Part shown: positions 28,228 to 35,997 of the stretch, one piece after another
How positions within the stretch are numbered: position 1 is the first letter of the stretch
Layout of the letters: each line of letters begins with the position of its first letter
From: Chitinophaga polysaccharea
GTDB taxonomy: Bacteria > Bacteroidota > Bacteroidia > Chitinophagales > Chitinophagaceae
Reading direction: 5' to 3'
DNA: 64,000 nt
NCBI RefSeq assembly: GCF_007829335.1
Contig: NZ_VIWO01000012.1
Span: forward strand, 1 to 64,000
Made by a program: the position numbers and the translations under genes
The notes under the pieces: generated by a model
The model's database searches: none
Told to the model about the DNA's origin: nothing
What the model saw: only the letters and a program-made list of their open reading frames with translations

Positions 28228-28886
28228 TTAAAAATATTTTTAAGCTGTAATTTCTTGTAACGTACTACCAGGCTGAATATCCACACGCTCAGCAGGGTCC
28301 AGCCGATGAAAGCGGGGTACAAAACCTGTTTCATGGAACCGCTGGTATCTTTGGAAGCGAAGCCCGGAGTGGTAGCGCTACCCGGGTGCAGGGAGTCTAC
28401 CATACGAGGGATGATATAGGTGAGCGGTATCAGCAGGGCATAAGCAAAAATGTTATAAACTGCGGATATACGTGCCCGTTTGTCGAGATCATGGATCGAC
28501 AGGCGTAATACCAGGTAGGCCAGGTAAATTAATATGGCGATGGCCGTACACATTTGCTTGGGATCGTCGGTGAGCGTCCCTCCCCAGGTATAGGTAGCCC
28601 AGAGGGAACCTGTGGCAAATCCCATTACGCCGAAGAAAGAGCCTACTCCTGCAGCGGCGGCAGCAATCACATCTTTTTTCAGGTCGTATTTGGAGAGATA
28701 GAGAAGTGAGTAGACAATCGAGATTGTGAACATGGTATACATACATATCCACATCGGTACATGAAAGAACAATCCTCTGGATGACTGTCCGTTGGTTCCT
28801 ATGATAGGTATTTCAACAGTGAACCCGGCGATAATTACATATAAAAGAAGCAGTATCGCTAATGCTTTCCACCAATGTTTGGCCAT
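28224..28886 (-). CDS. ccmC: Cytochrome c biogenesis protein CcmC/CcsA family
   Basis: Heme-handling membrane protein of 220 residues with six predicted helices. Candidate heme-ligand His residues are in LFFHVPMW (about 39-46) and MVDSLHPG (about 166). The tryptophan-rich loop is reduced to SLWATYTWGGTLTDDP (about 94-109) compared with the WGTWWVWD type of Proteobacteria. It overlaps the ccmD-like gene and follows ccmB. It would move heme to the outside of the inner membrane for cytochrome c assembly. Confidence 0.88.
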   Translation of the reverse strand: MAKHWWKALAILLLLYVIIAGFTVEIPIIGTNGQSSRGLFFHVPMWICMYTMFTISIVYSLLYLSKYDLKKDVIAAAAAGVGSFFGVMGFATGSLWATYTWGGTLTDDPKQMCTAIAILIYLAYLVLRLSIHDLDKRARISAVYNIFAYALLIPLTYIIPRMVDSLHPGSATTPGFASKDTSGSMKQVLYPAFIGWTLLSVWIFSLVVRYKKLQLKNIFK

Positions 28887-29032
28887 TTTCTAATAGCTAT
28901 ATTCCGCTGGCAAACCTACACGTTTTAAACCTAATCACAAAGCTTTTCGGGGATTTTAAGTTTATCCAACAGCAGCAAATCCCCGTTAAATATCGTTTAC
29001 AGAAGTGAGCCTTTTCTTTGATATTTCTAATA

Positions 29033-29701
29033 TCAGTCTTTCCACAAAAACGGGAAAAGTATCATTGTCAGGGCAACTACGAGGATATCCATCCCACCCA
29101 GCAGGAGGAACATTTTGGGCAGTTCGGGCTGGTATACCGTTACAAAGGCCGACAAGGAGATATTGGCCAGCAGCATCAGCACCGGCATAATCAGCGGAAA
29201 TCCCATCACCGCCATCAGGGCGGCGTTATGGTTGGCCTGCGCCGCTATAGCCGCCAGCATGGTAAACAACAGGGATAAACTGGTACCTCCGAGCAATACC
29301 ATCCCAATAAAATAGCCCGGATGGAGAATAGGATTACCCAGGAAAGCCACGCTGCACACCAGAGCAATAACGCTCATCAGCGCCATGAGTATGATATTGT
29401 AAATTAATTTGGCCGCAATAAATACCCGGGAATTGACAATAGAATAGAAATACAGCAGGCGGCCCCTGTTTTCCTGCATAAAGCTTTTGGCCACGGCATT
29501 TACCGCTACAAACAGCTGTATCACCCAGAAAAGGGCATTCCATACCTTATCGTCCGGTCTTCCCATCATCAGGTTGATAACAAAAACCGTAGCCACAATA
29601 TAGAGCAGTACCCCATAAAAGGCGTATTGCTGGCGTAGTTCCAGTGTAAGGTCCTTTTTTACCAGGGTTAATGTTTGCCGTAGCGGATTATCTTTTTTCA
29701 T
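29033..29701 (-). CDS. ccmB: Heme exporter CcmB family membrane protein
   Basis: Membrane part of the CcmAB ATPase of cytochrome c maturation. About 222 residues and six helices. The N-terminus LTLVKKDLTLELRQQYAFYG is family-like. I start at the ATG at 29701 (product MKKDNPL); the frame extends four codons further. ccmA is not in this window, so it must be elsewhere. A 146-base gap separates it from ccmC. Confidence 0.88.
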   Translation of the reverse strand: MKKDNPLRQTLTLVKKDLTLELRQQYAFYGVLLYIVATVFVINLMMGRPDDKVWNALFWVIQLFVAVNAVAKSFMQENRGRLLYFYSIVNSRVFIAAKLIYNIILMALMSVIALVCSVAFLGNPILHPGYFIGMVLLGGTSLSLLFTMLAAIAAQANHNAALMAVMGFPLIMPVLMLLANISLSAFVTVYQPELPKMFLLLGGMDILVVALTMILFPFLWKD

Positions 29702-29724
29702 GATCAGCCGCAAAGATAGCTTAA

Positions 29725-29840
29725 TGAGCAGAAAGCGGAAAGCAAAAAGCTATTGAGGCAAATGACCTCCGGATATTTAAAATTCCTGCTGGCCGCCCGC
29801 TTCAATAGCTTTTTGCTTTCGGCGTTCCGCTTTCTGCTCA
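29725..29840. repeat. Palindromic dispersed element, copy 2
   Basis: An inverted repeat of 116 bases between the divergent ccmB and accC genes. Ends are exact mirror images (TGAGCAGAAAGCGG at 29725-29738; CCGCTTTCTGCTCA at 29827-29840). Inner arms AAAGCAAAAAGCTATTGA pair with TCAATAGCTTTTTGCTTT, and the right arm has a seven-base insertion. 29726-29765 matches copy 1 at 36 of 40 bases. Because the neighbours are divergent, this copy is not placed as a terminator. Confidence 0.75.
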
Positions 29841-29877
29841 AAAAAAACCTATATTAGCCCCTCCATAAAAAAGAGTA

Positions 29878-31368
29878 ATGAATAAAATTCTGGTTGCCAA
29901 TCGGGGAGAAATAGCATTACGCATTATGCGTTCGGCACGTGAAATGGGCATTAAAACGGTGGCGGTTTATTCCGAAGCCGATCGCACCATGCCGTTTGTA
30001 CAATATGCAGATGAAGCGGTTTGCATTGGCCCTGCCCCTTCCAATCAATCCTATCTGCTGGGCGAAAAAATCATTGCAGTAGCCAAAGAAAAGCAGGTGG
30101 ATGGTATTCATCCGGGATATGGGTTTTTAAGTGAAAACGCCCGTTTTGCGCAACAGGTAACCGATGCAGGTATCACGTTCATCGGGCCATCTGCCGCTTC
30201 TATTGAAGTGATGGGGAGTAAACTGGCCGCCAAACAGGCCGCCCAGAAATTTGGCGTTCCGATGGTACCGGGTACAGAAACCCCATTGCGCAGCGTGGAA
30301 GAAGCCCGGGAAGTGGTGAAAAAGACCGGTTTCCCTATACTTATCAAGGCTTCTGCCGGTGGTGGCGGTAAAGGGATGCGGGTGGTGAATGCTCCGGAAG
30401 AACTGGAAGAACAGATAAGGTTAGCTAAAAGCGAAGCCCTGAGCGCCTTTGGCGATGATGCGGTATTCATTGAAAAATATGTGGGGGCCCCCCGTCATAT
30501 TGAAATCCAGGTGCTGGGCGACCGCCATGGCAACTGCGTATATTTGTTTGAAAGGGAGTGCTCTATCCAGCGCCGGCACCAGAAATTGATCGAAGAAGCG
30601 CCATCTTCCTGTCTTACGCCAGCCATCCGGGCTGCTATGGGACAATGTGCCGTAGATGTAGCCCGGGCCTGTAACTACTATGGCGCAGGTACCGTGGAAT
30701 TCCTGGTAGATGAGCAACTCAACTTCTATTTCCTGGAAATGAACACCCGTTTGCAGGTAGAACACCCTGTTACAGAACTGATCACCGGATTAGATCTCGT
30801 AAAAGAGCAGATTAAGATAGCCAGGGGAGAAAAACTTTCCTTTACCCAGGAAAGCCTTAAAATAAACGGCCACGCTATTGAATTGCGCATTTGTGCTGAA
30901 GATCCGGCCAATAATTTTTTGCCCGATACGGGGAAACTGGAAACATATATCCGTCCGCAGGGATATGGCGTAAGGGTAGACGATGGATATGAGCAGGGAA
31001 TGGATATTCCTATTTATTACGACCCGATGATTGCCAAACTGATTGCCTGGGGCAGCGACCGGGAAGAAGCGAGGTTCCGTTTGCTACGGGCCATTGAAGA
31101 ATACCAGGTGAAAGGTATTAAGACTACGCTTCCCTTTGGCCATTGGGCATTACAGCAACCAGCCTTTATTGAAGGAAAATTCGATACCAATTTCATTGGT
31201 AAATATTTCACACCACAGGCGTTGCAAGCAGCATCTGCTGATACCAATAAGCTGGCAGCTATTTTAGCTGCGTATGTATGGCAGCAACAAAATATAACTT
31301 TACAGGAAGCAGCTATCAACACCCATTCCGTTTCTTCTCCCTGGAAAAAAAGGAATATGTTAAGATAA
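29878..31368 (+). CDS. accC: Biotin carboxylase subunit of acetyl-/propionyl-CoA carboxylase
   Basis: ATP-grasp enzyme of 496 residues that carboxylates biotin on a carrier protein. Clear motifs: ILVANRGEIALR at the start, ASAGGGGKGMR ATP loop (about 159-169), FLEMNTRLQVEHPVTE (about 284-299). It has no biotinyl domain and is about 50 residues longer than E. coli AccC at the C-terminus, as in subunits of Bacteroidota acyl-CoA carboxylases. No accB or carboxyltransferase gene is adjacent, so acetyl-CoA versus propionyl-CoA use is open. Confidence 0.9.
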   Translation: MNKILVANRGEIALRIMRSAREMGIKTVAVYSEADRTMPFVQYADEAVCIGPAPSNQSYLLGEKIIAVAKEKQVDGIHPGYGFLSENARFAQQVTDAGITFIGPSAASIEVMGSKLAAKQAAQKFGVPMVPGTETPLRSVEEAREVVKKTGFPILIKASAGGGGKGMRVVNAPEELEEQIRLAKSEALSAFGDDAVFIEKYVGAPRHIEIQVLGDRHGNCVYLFERECSIQRRHQKLIEEAPSSCLTPAIRAAMGQCAVDVARACNYYGAGTVEFLVDEQLNFYFLEMNTRLQVEHPVTELITGLDLVKEQIKIARGEKLSFTQESLKINGHAIELRICAEDPANNFLPDTGKLETYIRPQGYGVRVDDGYEQGMDIPIYYDPMIAKLIAWGSDREEARFRLLRAIEEYQVKGIKTTLPFGHWALQQPAFIEGKFDTNFIGKYFTPQALQAASADTNKLAAILAAYVWQQQNITLQEAAINTHSVSSPWKKRNMLR

Positions 31369-31441
31369 CCCTGTACAGTTGTTAACTTTCGTTAAAGTGT
31401 TTCCGAAAACCCGGAAAACGTATAACTTTGCGCCTATTTTT

Positions 31442-31927
31442 ATGATGTTACGAAACGCCATACTTCAGATACTCAGGTTCTTCTACCAGCCCTTTTCGAA
31501 GGTGTTGCCCTGGCAAACCTTCCGGTACCTCGCCTGTGGCGGTGGAAATACCATGCTGGACATATTCCTGTATTTCGTGTGTTACAATTTCGTGCTGCAT
31601 CAGCAAATGGTGCACCTGGTATTTTTTAATATGAGTGCACATATCGCCGCCCTGTTCATGTCTATGGCGGTTACCTTTCCTACCGGCTTCCTGCTCAGCA
31701 AATACGTCGTTTTCTCAGACTCTAATCTACGGGGCCGGGTACAGCTATTCCGGTACTTTGTATTGGTGGGGATCTGTATTTTACTGAATTACCTGCTGAT
31801 GAAGATTTTTGTGGATCACCTGCATTTTTATCCTACTGTGGGAAAAATATGCACTACTGCGCTGGTGGTTATTTTTAGCTATCTGACACAGAAGAAATTC
31901 ACGTTTAAGGTAAAACAACATACCTGA
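31442..31927 (+). CDS. GtrA-family membrane protein
   Basis: About 161 residues with four predicted helices. The opening pattern, FRYLACGGGNTMLDIFLYFVCYN, is the GtrA/DPMS_TM form, and the C-terminus FSYLTQKKFTFK is typical. Family members are thought to help move lipid-linked sugars across the inner membrane, or act with a glycosyltransferase. The ATG at 31442 (or 31445) fits; the frame extends to 31379. It follows accC by 73 bases and ends in the large palindrome shared with tdk. Confidence 0.82.
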   Translation: MMLRNAILQILRFFYQPFSKVLPWQTFRYLACGGGNTMLDIFLYFVCYNFVLHQQMVHLVFFNMSAHIAALFMSMAVTFPTGFLLSKYVVFSDSNLRGRVQLFRYFVLVGICILLNYLLMKIFVDHLHFYPTVGKICTTALVVIFSYLTQKKFTFKVKQHT

Positions 31928-31928
31928 T

Positions 31929-31989
31929 TATAAAGCTTATAAAAGGGAAAGCCCACCAGTGGTGGGCTTTCCCTTTTATAAGCTTTATA
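31929..31989. terminator. 61-nt palindrome, two-way terminator between gtrA-like gene and tdk
   Basis: Arms 31929-31958 and 31960-31989 are exact reverse complements over 30 bp with a single base between them. It begins right after the GtrA stop and covers the tdk stop codon. Both strands carry T-rich ends, so it should end both convergent transcripts. The length and perfection are more than termination needs. Confidence 0.75.
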
Positions 31990-32554
31990 CATTTTCATAA
32001 TAGCAATGCCGGCATCTTGGTTCATACACGTCTTTTTCTCCCAGCAGTAATGTTTCTTTGGAAGCAGATTTCCGATAGGAATAATTGGCAATATTCCCGC
32101 ATTTTACGCAGATAGCGTGCAGCTTGGTGATATAGTCTGCTTTAGCCAACAGGAAAGGCATCTGGCCGAAAGGCTTACCGGTATAATCCATATCCAGTCC
32201 GGCTATAATCACCCGTACTCCCCTGAGGGCCAGTTGATCACATACATTGGGAAGCTCATCGTCGAAGAACTGGGCTTCATCGATACCTACCACATCCACA
32301 TCCTGCGCCAGTAACAGGATTTGCTGGGAATTTTCTATCGGTGTAGAAATAATCTTGTTTTCATCATGTGAAGTAATAGCGCCTTCATCGTACCGGGTAT
32401 CTATCGCAGGTTTAAAAATTTCCACCTTTAAATTGGCGATATACACACGTTTTAGGCGGCGGATCAGTTCTTCGGTCTTTCCCGAAAACATGGAGCCGCA
32501 AATTACTTCGATCCAGCCCCTCCGTCCTCCTGCAAGAGAAGGTTCAATAAACAT
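31985..32554 (-). CDS. tdk: Thymidine kinase (type II)
   Basis: Phosphorylates thymidine in the salvage pathway. 189 residues. P-loop GSMFSGKTEELIRR (about 21-34), Asp-containing VVGIDEAQFF (about 87-96), and Zn-binding Cys pairs CVKCG (about 148-152) and CRHC (about 183-186). Normal length. It is divergent from the gene at 32644, with an AT-rich 89-base spacer. Confidence 0.95.
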   Translation of the reverse strand: MFIEPSLAGGRRGWIEVICGSMFSGKTEELIRRLKRVYIANLKVEIFKPAIDTRYDEGAITSHDENKIISTPIENSQQILLLAQDVDVVGIDEAQFFDDELPNVCDQLALRGVRVIIAGLDMDYTGKPFGQMPFLLAKADYITKLHAICVKCGNIANYSYRKSASKETLLLGEKDVYEPRCRHCYYENV

Positions 32555-32643
32555 ATTATACTAATTTGATTATTAATTAATTAAAATATTCTAATTTTAT
32601 GAGAATAAAATATTTTTATCTCTCACCCGTTAACAATTAAGGC

Positions 32644-33522
32644 ATGGAAAAAATTAATGCATTAATTGAGAAACTACAGGAATTAAAAAATTCCGGGGCC
32701 GACCTGTCCGCTATTTCGTACTATGTACAATTGCTGCAGGCGGAAGTGTTGCATGTACGTACCCTGCAACATCAGCAACAGGTACAATCGTCCCAGCGTA
32801 ATACCATCGCGGTAATCATGCCGGTGCAGCAACCAGTTGCCGTTCTGGCAGCTGAGCCAACTGCGGCGCAAACTACAACATTACCATCAAATAAACCGTT
32901 GGAGGTAGTGGCCGTTCCCGAAATATCGTCCGAAGCGGAAGATATCAACAGTCGGGCGGCGCGGTTGAATGATGTCCCTACTTTCAATCATATTGCCCCC
33001 GTTGAAGATATCAACAGCCGGGCAGCCAATACCCAGGCGCCTGCACCTATAGTGGCACCTGAACCGGTAGTGGTTCCCCAGCCGGCCCCAGCCCCTGTGG
33101 CGCATATACCAGTGCCGGAAAAGCCTAAACCGGCAACACTTTTCGACGAAATAACTGCGCATGCCCCTGCGCCGGCCGCTTCCCGGGAAAACAGGGCGCA
33201 AGAACCGGCCAATGGAAACGGATTATCTCTGAACGACCGCCTGCGCCAACAAAAGATGGAGGTAGCCCAAAAATTGGGAGATATGCCTATACATGATCTG
33301 CGTCATGCCATTGGCATCAACGACAAATACCAGTTCATACAGGAGCTTTTCCGGGGCGACAGCGATTTATATGAGCGTTCCATTAAAACCATCAATGAAT
33401 GCGGCAGCCTCCAGGAGGCTGACTATTGGCTCCAACGCGAAATAAAAATTATCCAGGGCTGGGAAGACGACCATCACCTGGTACAACAGTTTTATTCCCT
33501 GCTCAGGAAACGATTTTCCTGA
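32644..33522 (+). CDS. Conserved Pro/Ala-rich protein of unknown function
   Basis: 292 residues in three parts: a helical N-terminus (about 1-50), a Pro/Ala/Val-rich low-complexity linker (about 60-185), and a well-conserved helical C-terminal domain (about 195-292; LNDRLRQQKMEVAQKLGD and DKYQFIQELFRGDSDLYERS). The linker holds two copies of EDINSRAA, near residues 99-106 and 120-127. There is no signal peptide. I recall similar C-terminal domains in many Bacteroidota proteins with no known function. Its last 31 bases overlap the 3-prime end of waaA on the other strand. Confidence 0.8.
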   Translation: MEKINALIEKLQELKNSGADLSAISYYVQLLQAEVLHVRTLQHQQQVQSSQRNTIAVIMPVQQPVAVLAAEPTAAQTTTLPSNKPLEVVAVPEISSEAEDINSRAARLNDVPTFNHIAPVEDINSRAANTQAPAPIVAPEPVVVPQPAPAPVAHIPVPEKPKPATLFDEITAHAPAPAASRENRAQEPANGNGLSLNDRLRQQKMEVAQKLGDMPIHDLRHAIGINDKYQFIQELFRGDSDLYERSIKTINECGSLQEADYWLQREIKIIQGWEDDHHLVQQFYSLLRKRFS

Positions 33523-34754
33523 ATATAGTCCAATACTTTCTGTGTAGCCCCGGTATTGGCGGCTACGTAATTTCCGGCAATCGCGGCAATGCGGGGATAT
33601 GTTTCCCCTGGCTGTAATAATTGCTGCACAGAGGTGTGCAATTGTGCTGCATTTGTGATCACCAATGCTCCTCCAGCGGCCACCAGTTCCACCGCTTCGA
33701 AGTACTTGCTGTACTCCGGGCCTATAATAACAGGTTTGCTGTACACGGCTGGCTCCAGCAGGTTATGGATCCCATCCTTCCCAAATCCTCCTCCCACATA
33801 TGTGACGGTAGCATAGCGGTACAACGCAGTGAGCATACCGATATTATCGATAATTAGTACCTGGCCGGTAGCCGTTTGGTCTGTTTTGAGCGCAGAAAAC
33901 CGCCGGGCGGTAGGAAACAGGGTGAGTATGTCCTGTATATGTGACTCCTGAATTTCATGGGGAGCGATAATCAGCTTTAGCCCGGGCCGGCTTTCCTGTT
34001 GCCACCATTCGTTCAGCAGTTTCTCATCTTCGGGCCAGGTGCTGCCGGCTACCATTACCTGGCTGCCGGCAATAAAGGACGCTATTTCAGGCAGGTCGGT
34101 ATGTTCCTGTAATAAAGCCGATACCCGGTCGAAGCGGGTATCTCCGCTGATGCTGGCATTCCGTAACCCGATCCCTTGTAATAGCCGGAGGGAGCCCTCG
34201 TTTTGAACGAAAATATGTGTCAGCTGTTGTAACAACTGACGGAACATAGCTCCATGGCCTTTAAAGAAGACCTGCTCCTTGCGGAAAATGCCAGATACCA
34301 GTAAAGTAGGAATCTTACGTGCATAGAGTTCTGTGAGATAATGATACCAGAATTCATACTTAATGAAGATGGCCAATGCGGGCTGTGCAATATCCAGCAG
34401 TTCCCGGGCATTGCGCCTGGTATCGAGGGGCAGGTAATAAATAAAGTCTGCTCCTTTGTAATTTTTCCTCACCTCGTAACCGGAGGGTGAAAAAAAGGTT
34501 AATAAAATTTTATAGGAGGGGTAAGTAGTACGGATGGCCTCCAAAACGGGTCTACCCTGCTCGAATTCGCCCAGGGAAGCGGCATGAATCCAGACAATAG
34601 GGCCGGTTATCTCCTGACGCATGCGGGCTTGCCAGTGTTTCCGGCCATTAAGCCAGCGTTGTGCCTTTGTTTTGCCCAACATAGCTGCCAGCTGTACGCC
34701 GGCTTTATATAATTGAAGTCCGGCATTATAAATGCCTGTTGCTACCATTCCCAT
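33492..34754 (-). CDS. waaA: 3-deoxy-D-manno-octulosonic acid (Kdo) transferase
   Basis: GT30 glycosyltransferase of 420 residues that adds Kdo to lipid A precursors on the inner membrane. An N-terminal membrane anchor is followed by two Rossmann-like domains. Family stretches seen: WIHAASLGEFEQGRPV (about 55-70), STWPEDEKLL (about 223-232), YVGGGFGKDGIHNLLEPA (about 316-333) with the nucleotide-binding Glu. Its stop lies inside the neighbouring convergent gene. Confidence 0.93.
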   Translation of the reverse strand: MGMVATGIYNAGLQLYKAGVQLAAMLGKTKAQRWLNGRKHWQARMRQEITGPIVWIHAASLGEFEQGRPVLEAIRTTYPSYKILLTFFSPSGYEVRKNYKGADFIYYLPLDTRRNARELLDIAQPALAIFIKYEFWYHYLTELYARKIPTLLVSGIFRKEQVFFKGHGAMFRQLLQQLTHIFVQNEGSLRLLQGIGLRNASISGDTRFDRVSALLQEHTDLPEIASFIAGSQVMVAGSTWPEDEKLLNEWWQQESRPGLKLIIAPHEIQESHIQDILTLFPTARRFSALKTDQTATGQVLIIDNIGMLTALYRYATVTYVGGGFGKDGIHNLLEPAVYSKPVIIGPEYSKYFEAVELVAAGGALVITNAAQLHTSVQQLLQPGETYPRIAAIAGNYVAANTGATQKVLDYIQENRFLSRE

Positions 34755-34784
34755 GCGTACTTTTACTTAATTTTCGGATGAATG

Positions 34785-34792
34785 CAAAGATA
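34785..34792 (-). promoter_or_regulatory. -7 promoter element candidate for waaA
   Basis: On the minus strand TATCTTTG matches TAnnTTTG, 31-38 bases before the waaA start. A TTTG lies 15 bases further upstream, which is shorter than the usual 19. Confidence 0.35.
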
Positions 34793-34816
34793 ATCCTCAT
34801 CCAATCCCAAAATTTG

Positions 34817-34824
34817 TAAATTTG
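34817..34824 (+). promoter_or_regulatory. -7 promoter element of the nucleotide-sugar operon
   Basis: TAAATTTG followed by C matches TAnnTTTG. It lies 34-41 bases before the aminotransferase start at 34858. No -33 TTTG is at the normal spacing. It would drive the six tightly packed genes to 40799. Confidence 0.5.
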
Positions 34825-34857
34825 CACACTTTACATAAAATAAAAATATACGATTAT

Positions 34858-35997
34858 ATGGTTCCTATTCAGATGGTGGACTTGAAACGCCAGTATACGA
34901 AGATTAAATCACAGGTAGATGCAGCCATCGAAGAAGTTCTGGAAAGCTCGGCCTTTATTAACGGAGGGGCGGTACAACAATTTACCGGTGAATTGCAAGC
35001 GTATCTGGGCGCGAAGCACGTGATACCTTGTGCCAATGGCACAGATGCCCTTCAGATTGCGATGATGGCGCTAGGACTGGAACCCGGCGATGAAGTTATT
35101 ACTCCTTCTTTTACTTTTATTGCCACCGCTGAAGTAATTGCGTTACTACAGTTAAAGCCCGTTTTCGTGGATATTGACCCGCAGACCTACTGCCTGGATA
35201 TAACAGCAGTGGAAAAAGCGATTACCCCTAAAACCAAGGCCATTGTACCAGTGCACTTATATGGCCATGTTGCGGATATGGAGCCCCTGATGGCGGTTGC
35301 CGCCAAACACCAGCTATATGTGATAGAGGACAATGCCCAGGCGATTGGCGCTGATTATACTTTTCAAGATGGTAGCAAAAAGAAAGCAGGTACCATCGGA
35401 CATATAGGCTGTACTTCTTTCTTCCCGTCCAAAAACCTGGGATGCTATGGAGATGGAGGCGCTTTATTCACCAATGACGACGAACTGGCGGCTAAAATAC
35501 GTATGGTAGCTAATCATGGTCAGTCTGCCCGCTACTATCATGACGTAGTAGGTTGTAACTCCCGTTTAGATTCTGTACAGGCAGCCGTATTACGTATCAA
35601 GTTACCATTGCTGGACGGGTACATTGCTGCCCGCCGGGCGGTAGCTGATGCATATGATGCTGCATTTGCCGGTATACCACAAGTTACCACGCCTTATCGA
35701 GCCGCCAATAGTTATCATGTGTTTCATCAATATACCCTGCAGCTTCATGATGCCGACAGAAATGAGCTGCAGCAGCACCTGGCTTCCAAAGGGGTGCCAG
35801 CTATGATTTATTACCCTGTTCCTGCGCATCGCCAAAAAATGTTCGAGCACTTCGGCGGCGCAGCGTTCAATCTTCCCGTAACCGATAATCTCACTAGTAA
35901 GGTGATTTCCTTACCGATACACACTGAAATGGATTCCGATCAACTGGAGCATATCATCCAGTCCGTTAAATCATTTTTAAACACTCCCCAATCATGA
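34858..35997 (+). CDS. DegT/DnrJ/EryC1/StrS-family PLP aminotransferase (WbpE-like)
   Basis: Sugar-nucleotide aminotransferase of 379 residues. The PLP Lys is in FFPSKNLGCYGDGG (about 190), with the Asp and Gln of EDNAQAIGA near 158. The sequence around CANGTDALQIAMMALG and the overall pattern recall WbpE, which aminates UDP-3-keto-GlcNAcA; that substrate is only a suggestion. I start at the ATG at 34858 (VPIQMVDLKRQY), as relatives do; the frame extends to 34822. Its stop overlaps the ugd start (ATGA). Confidence 0.88.
   Translation: MVPIQMVDLKRQYTKIKSQVDAAIEEVLESSAFINGGAVQQFTGELQAYLGAKHVIPCANGTDALQIAMMALGLEPGDEVITPSFTFIATAEVIALLQLKPVFVDIDPQTYCLDITAVEKAITPKTKAIVPVHLYGHVADMEPLMAVAAKHQLYVIEDNAQAIGADYTFQDGSKKKAGTIGHIGCTSFFPSKNLGCYGDGGALFTNDDELAAKIRMVANHGQSARYYHDVVGCNSRLDSVQAAVLRIKLPLLDGYIAARRAVADAYDAAFAGIPQVTTPYRAANSYHVFHQYTLQLHDADRNELQQHLASKGVPAMIYYPVPAHRQKMFEHFGGAAFNLPVTDNLTSKVISLPIHTEMDSDQLEHIIQSVKSFLNTPQS

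Noticed and set aside
32941..33030. Direct repeat in DNA encoding EDINSRAA twice, considered as a CRISPR-like or mobile repeat
   Set aside because: The repeat lies within an open coding frame, has only two units and is best explained as a duplicated peptide motif.
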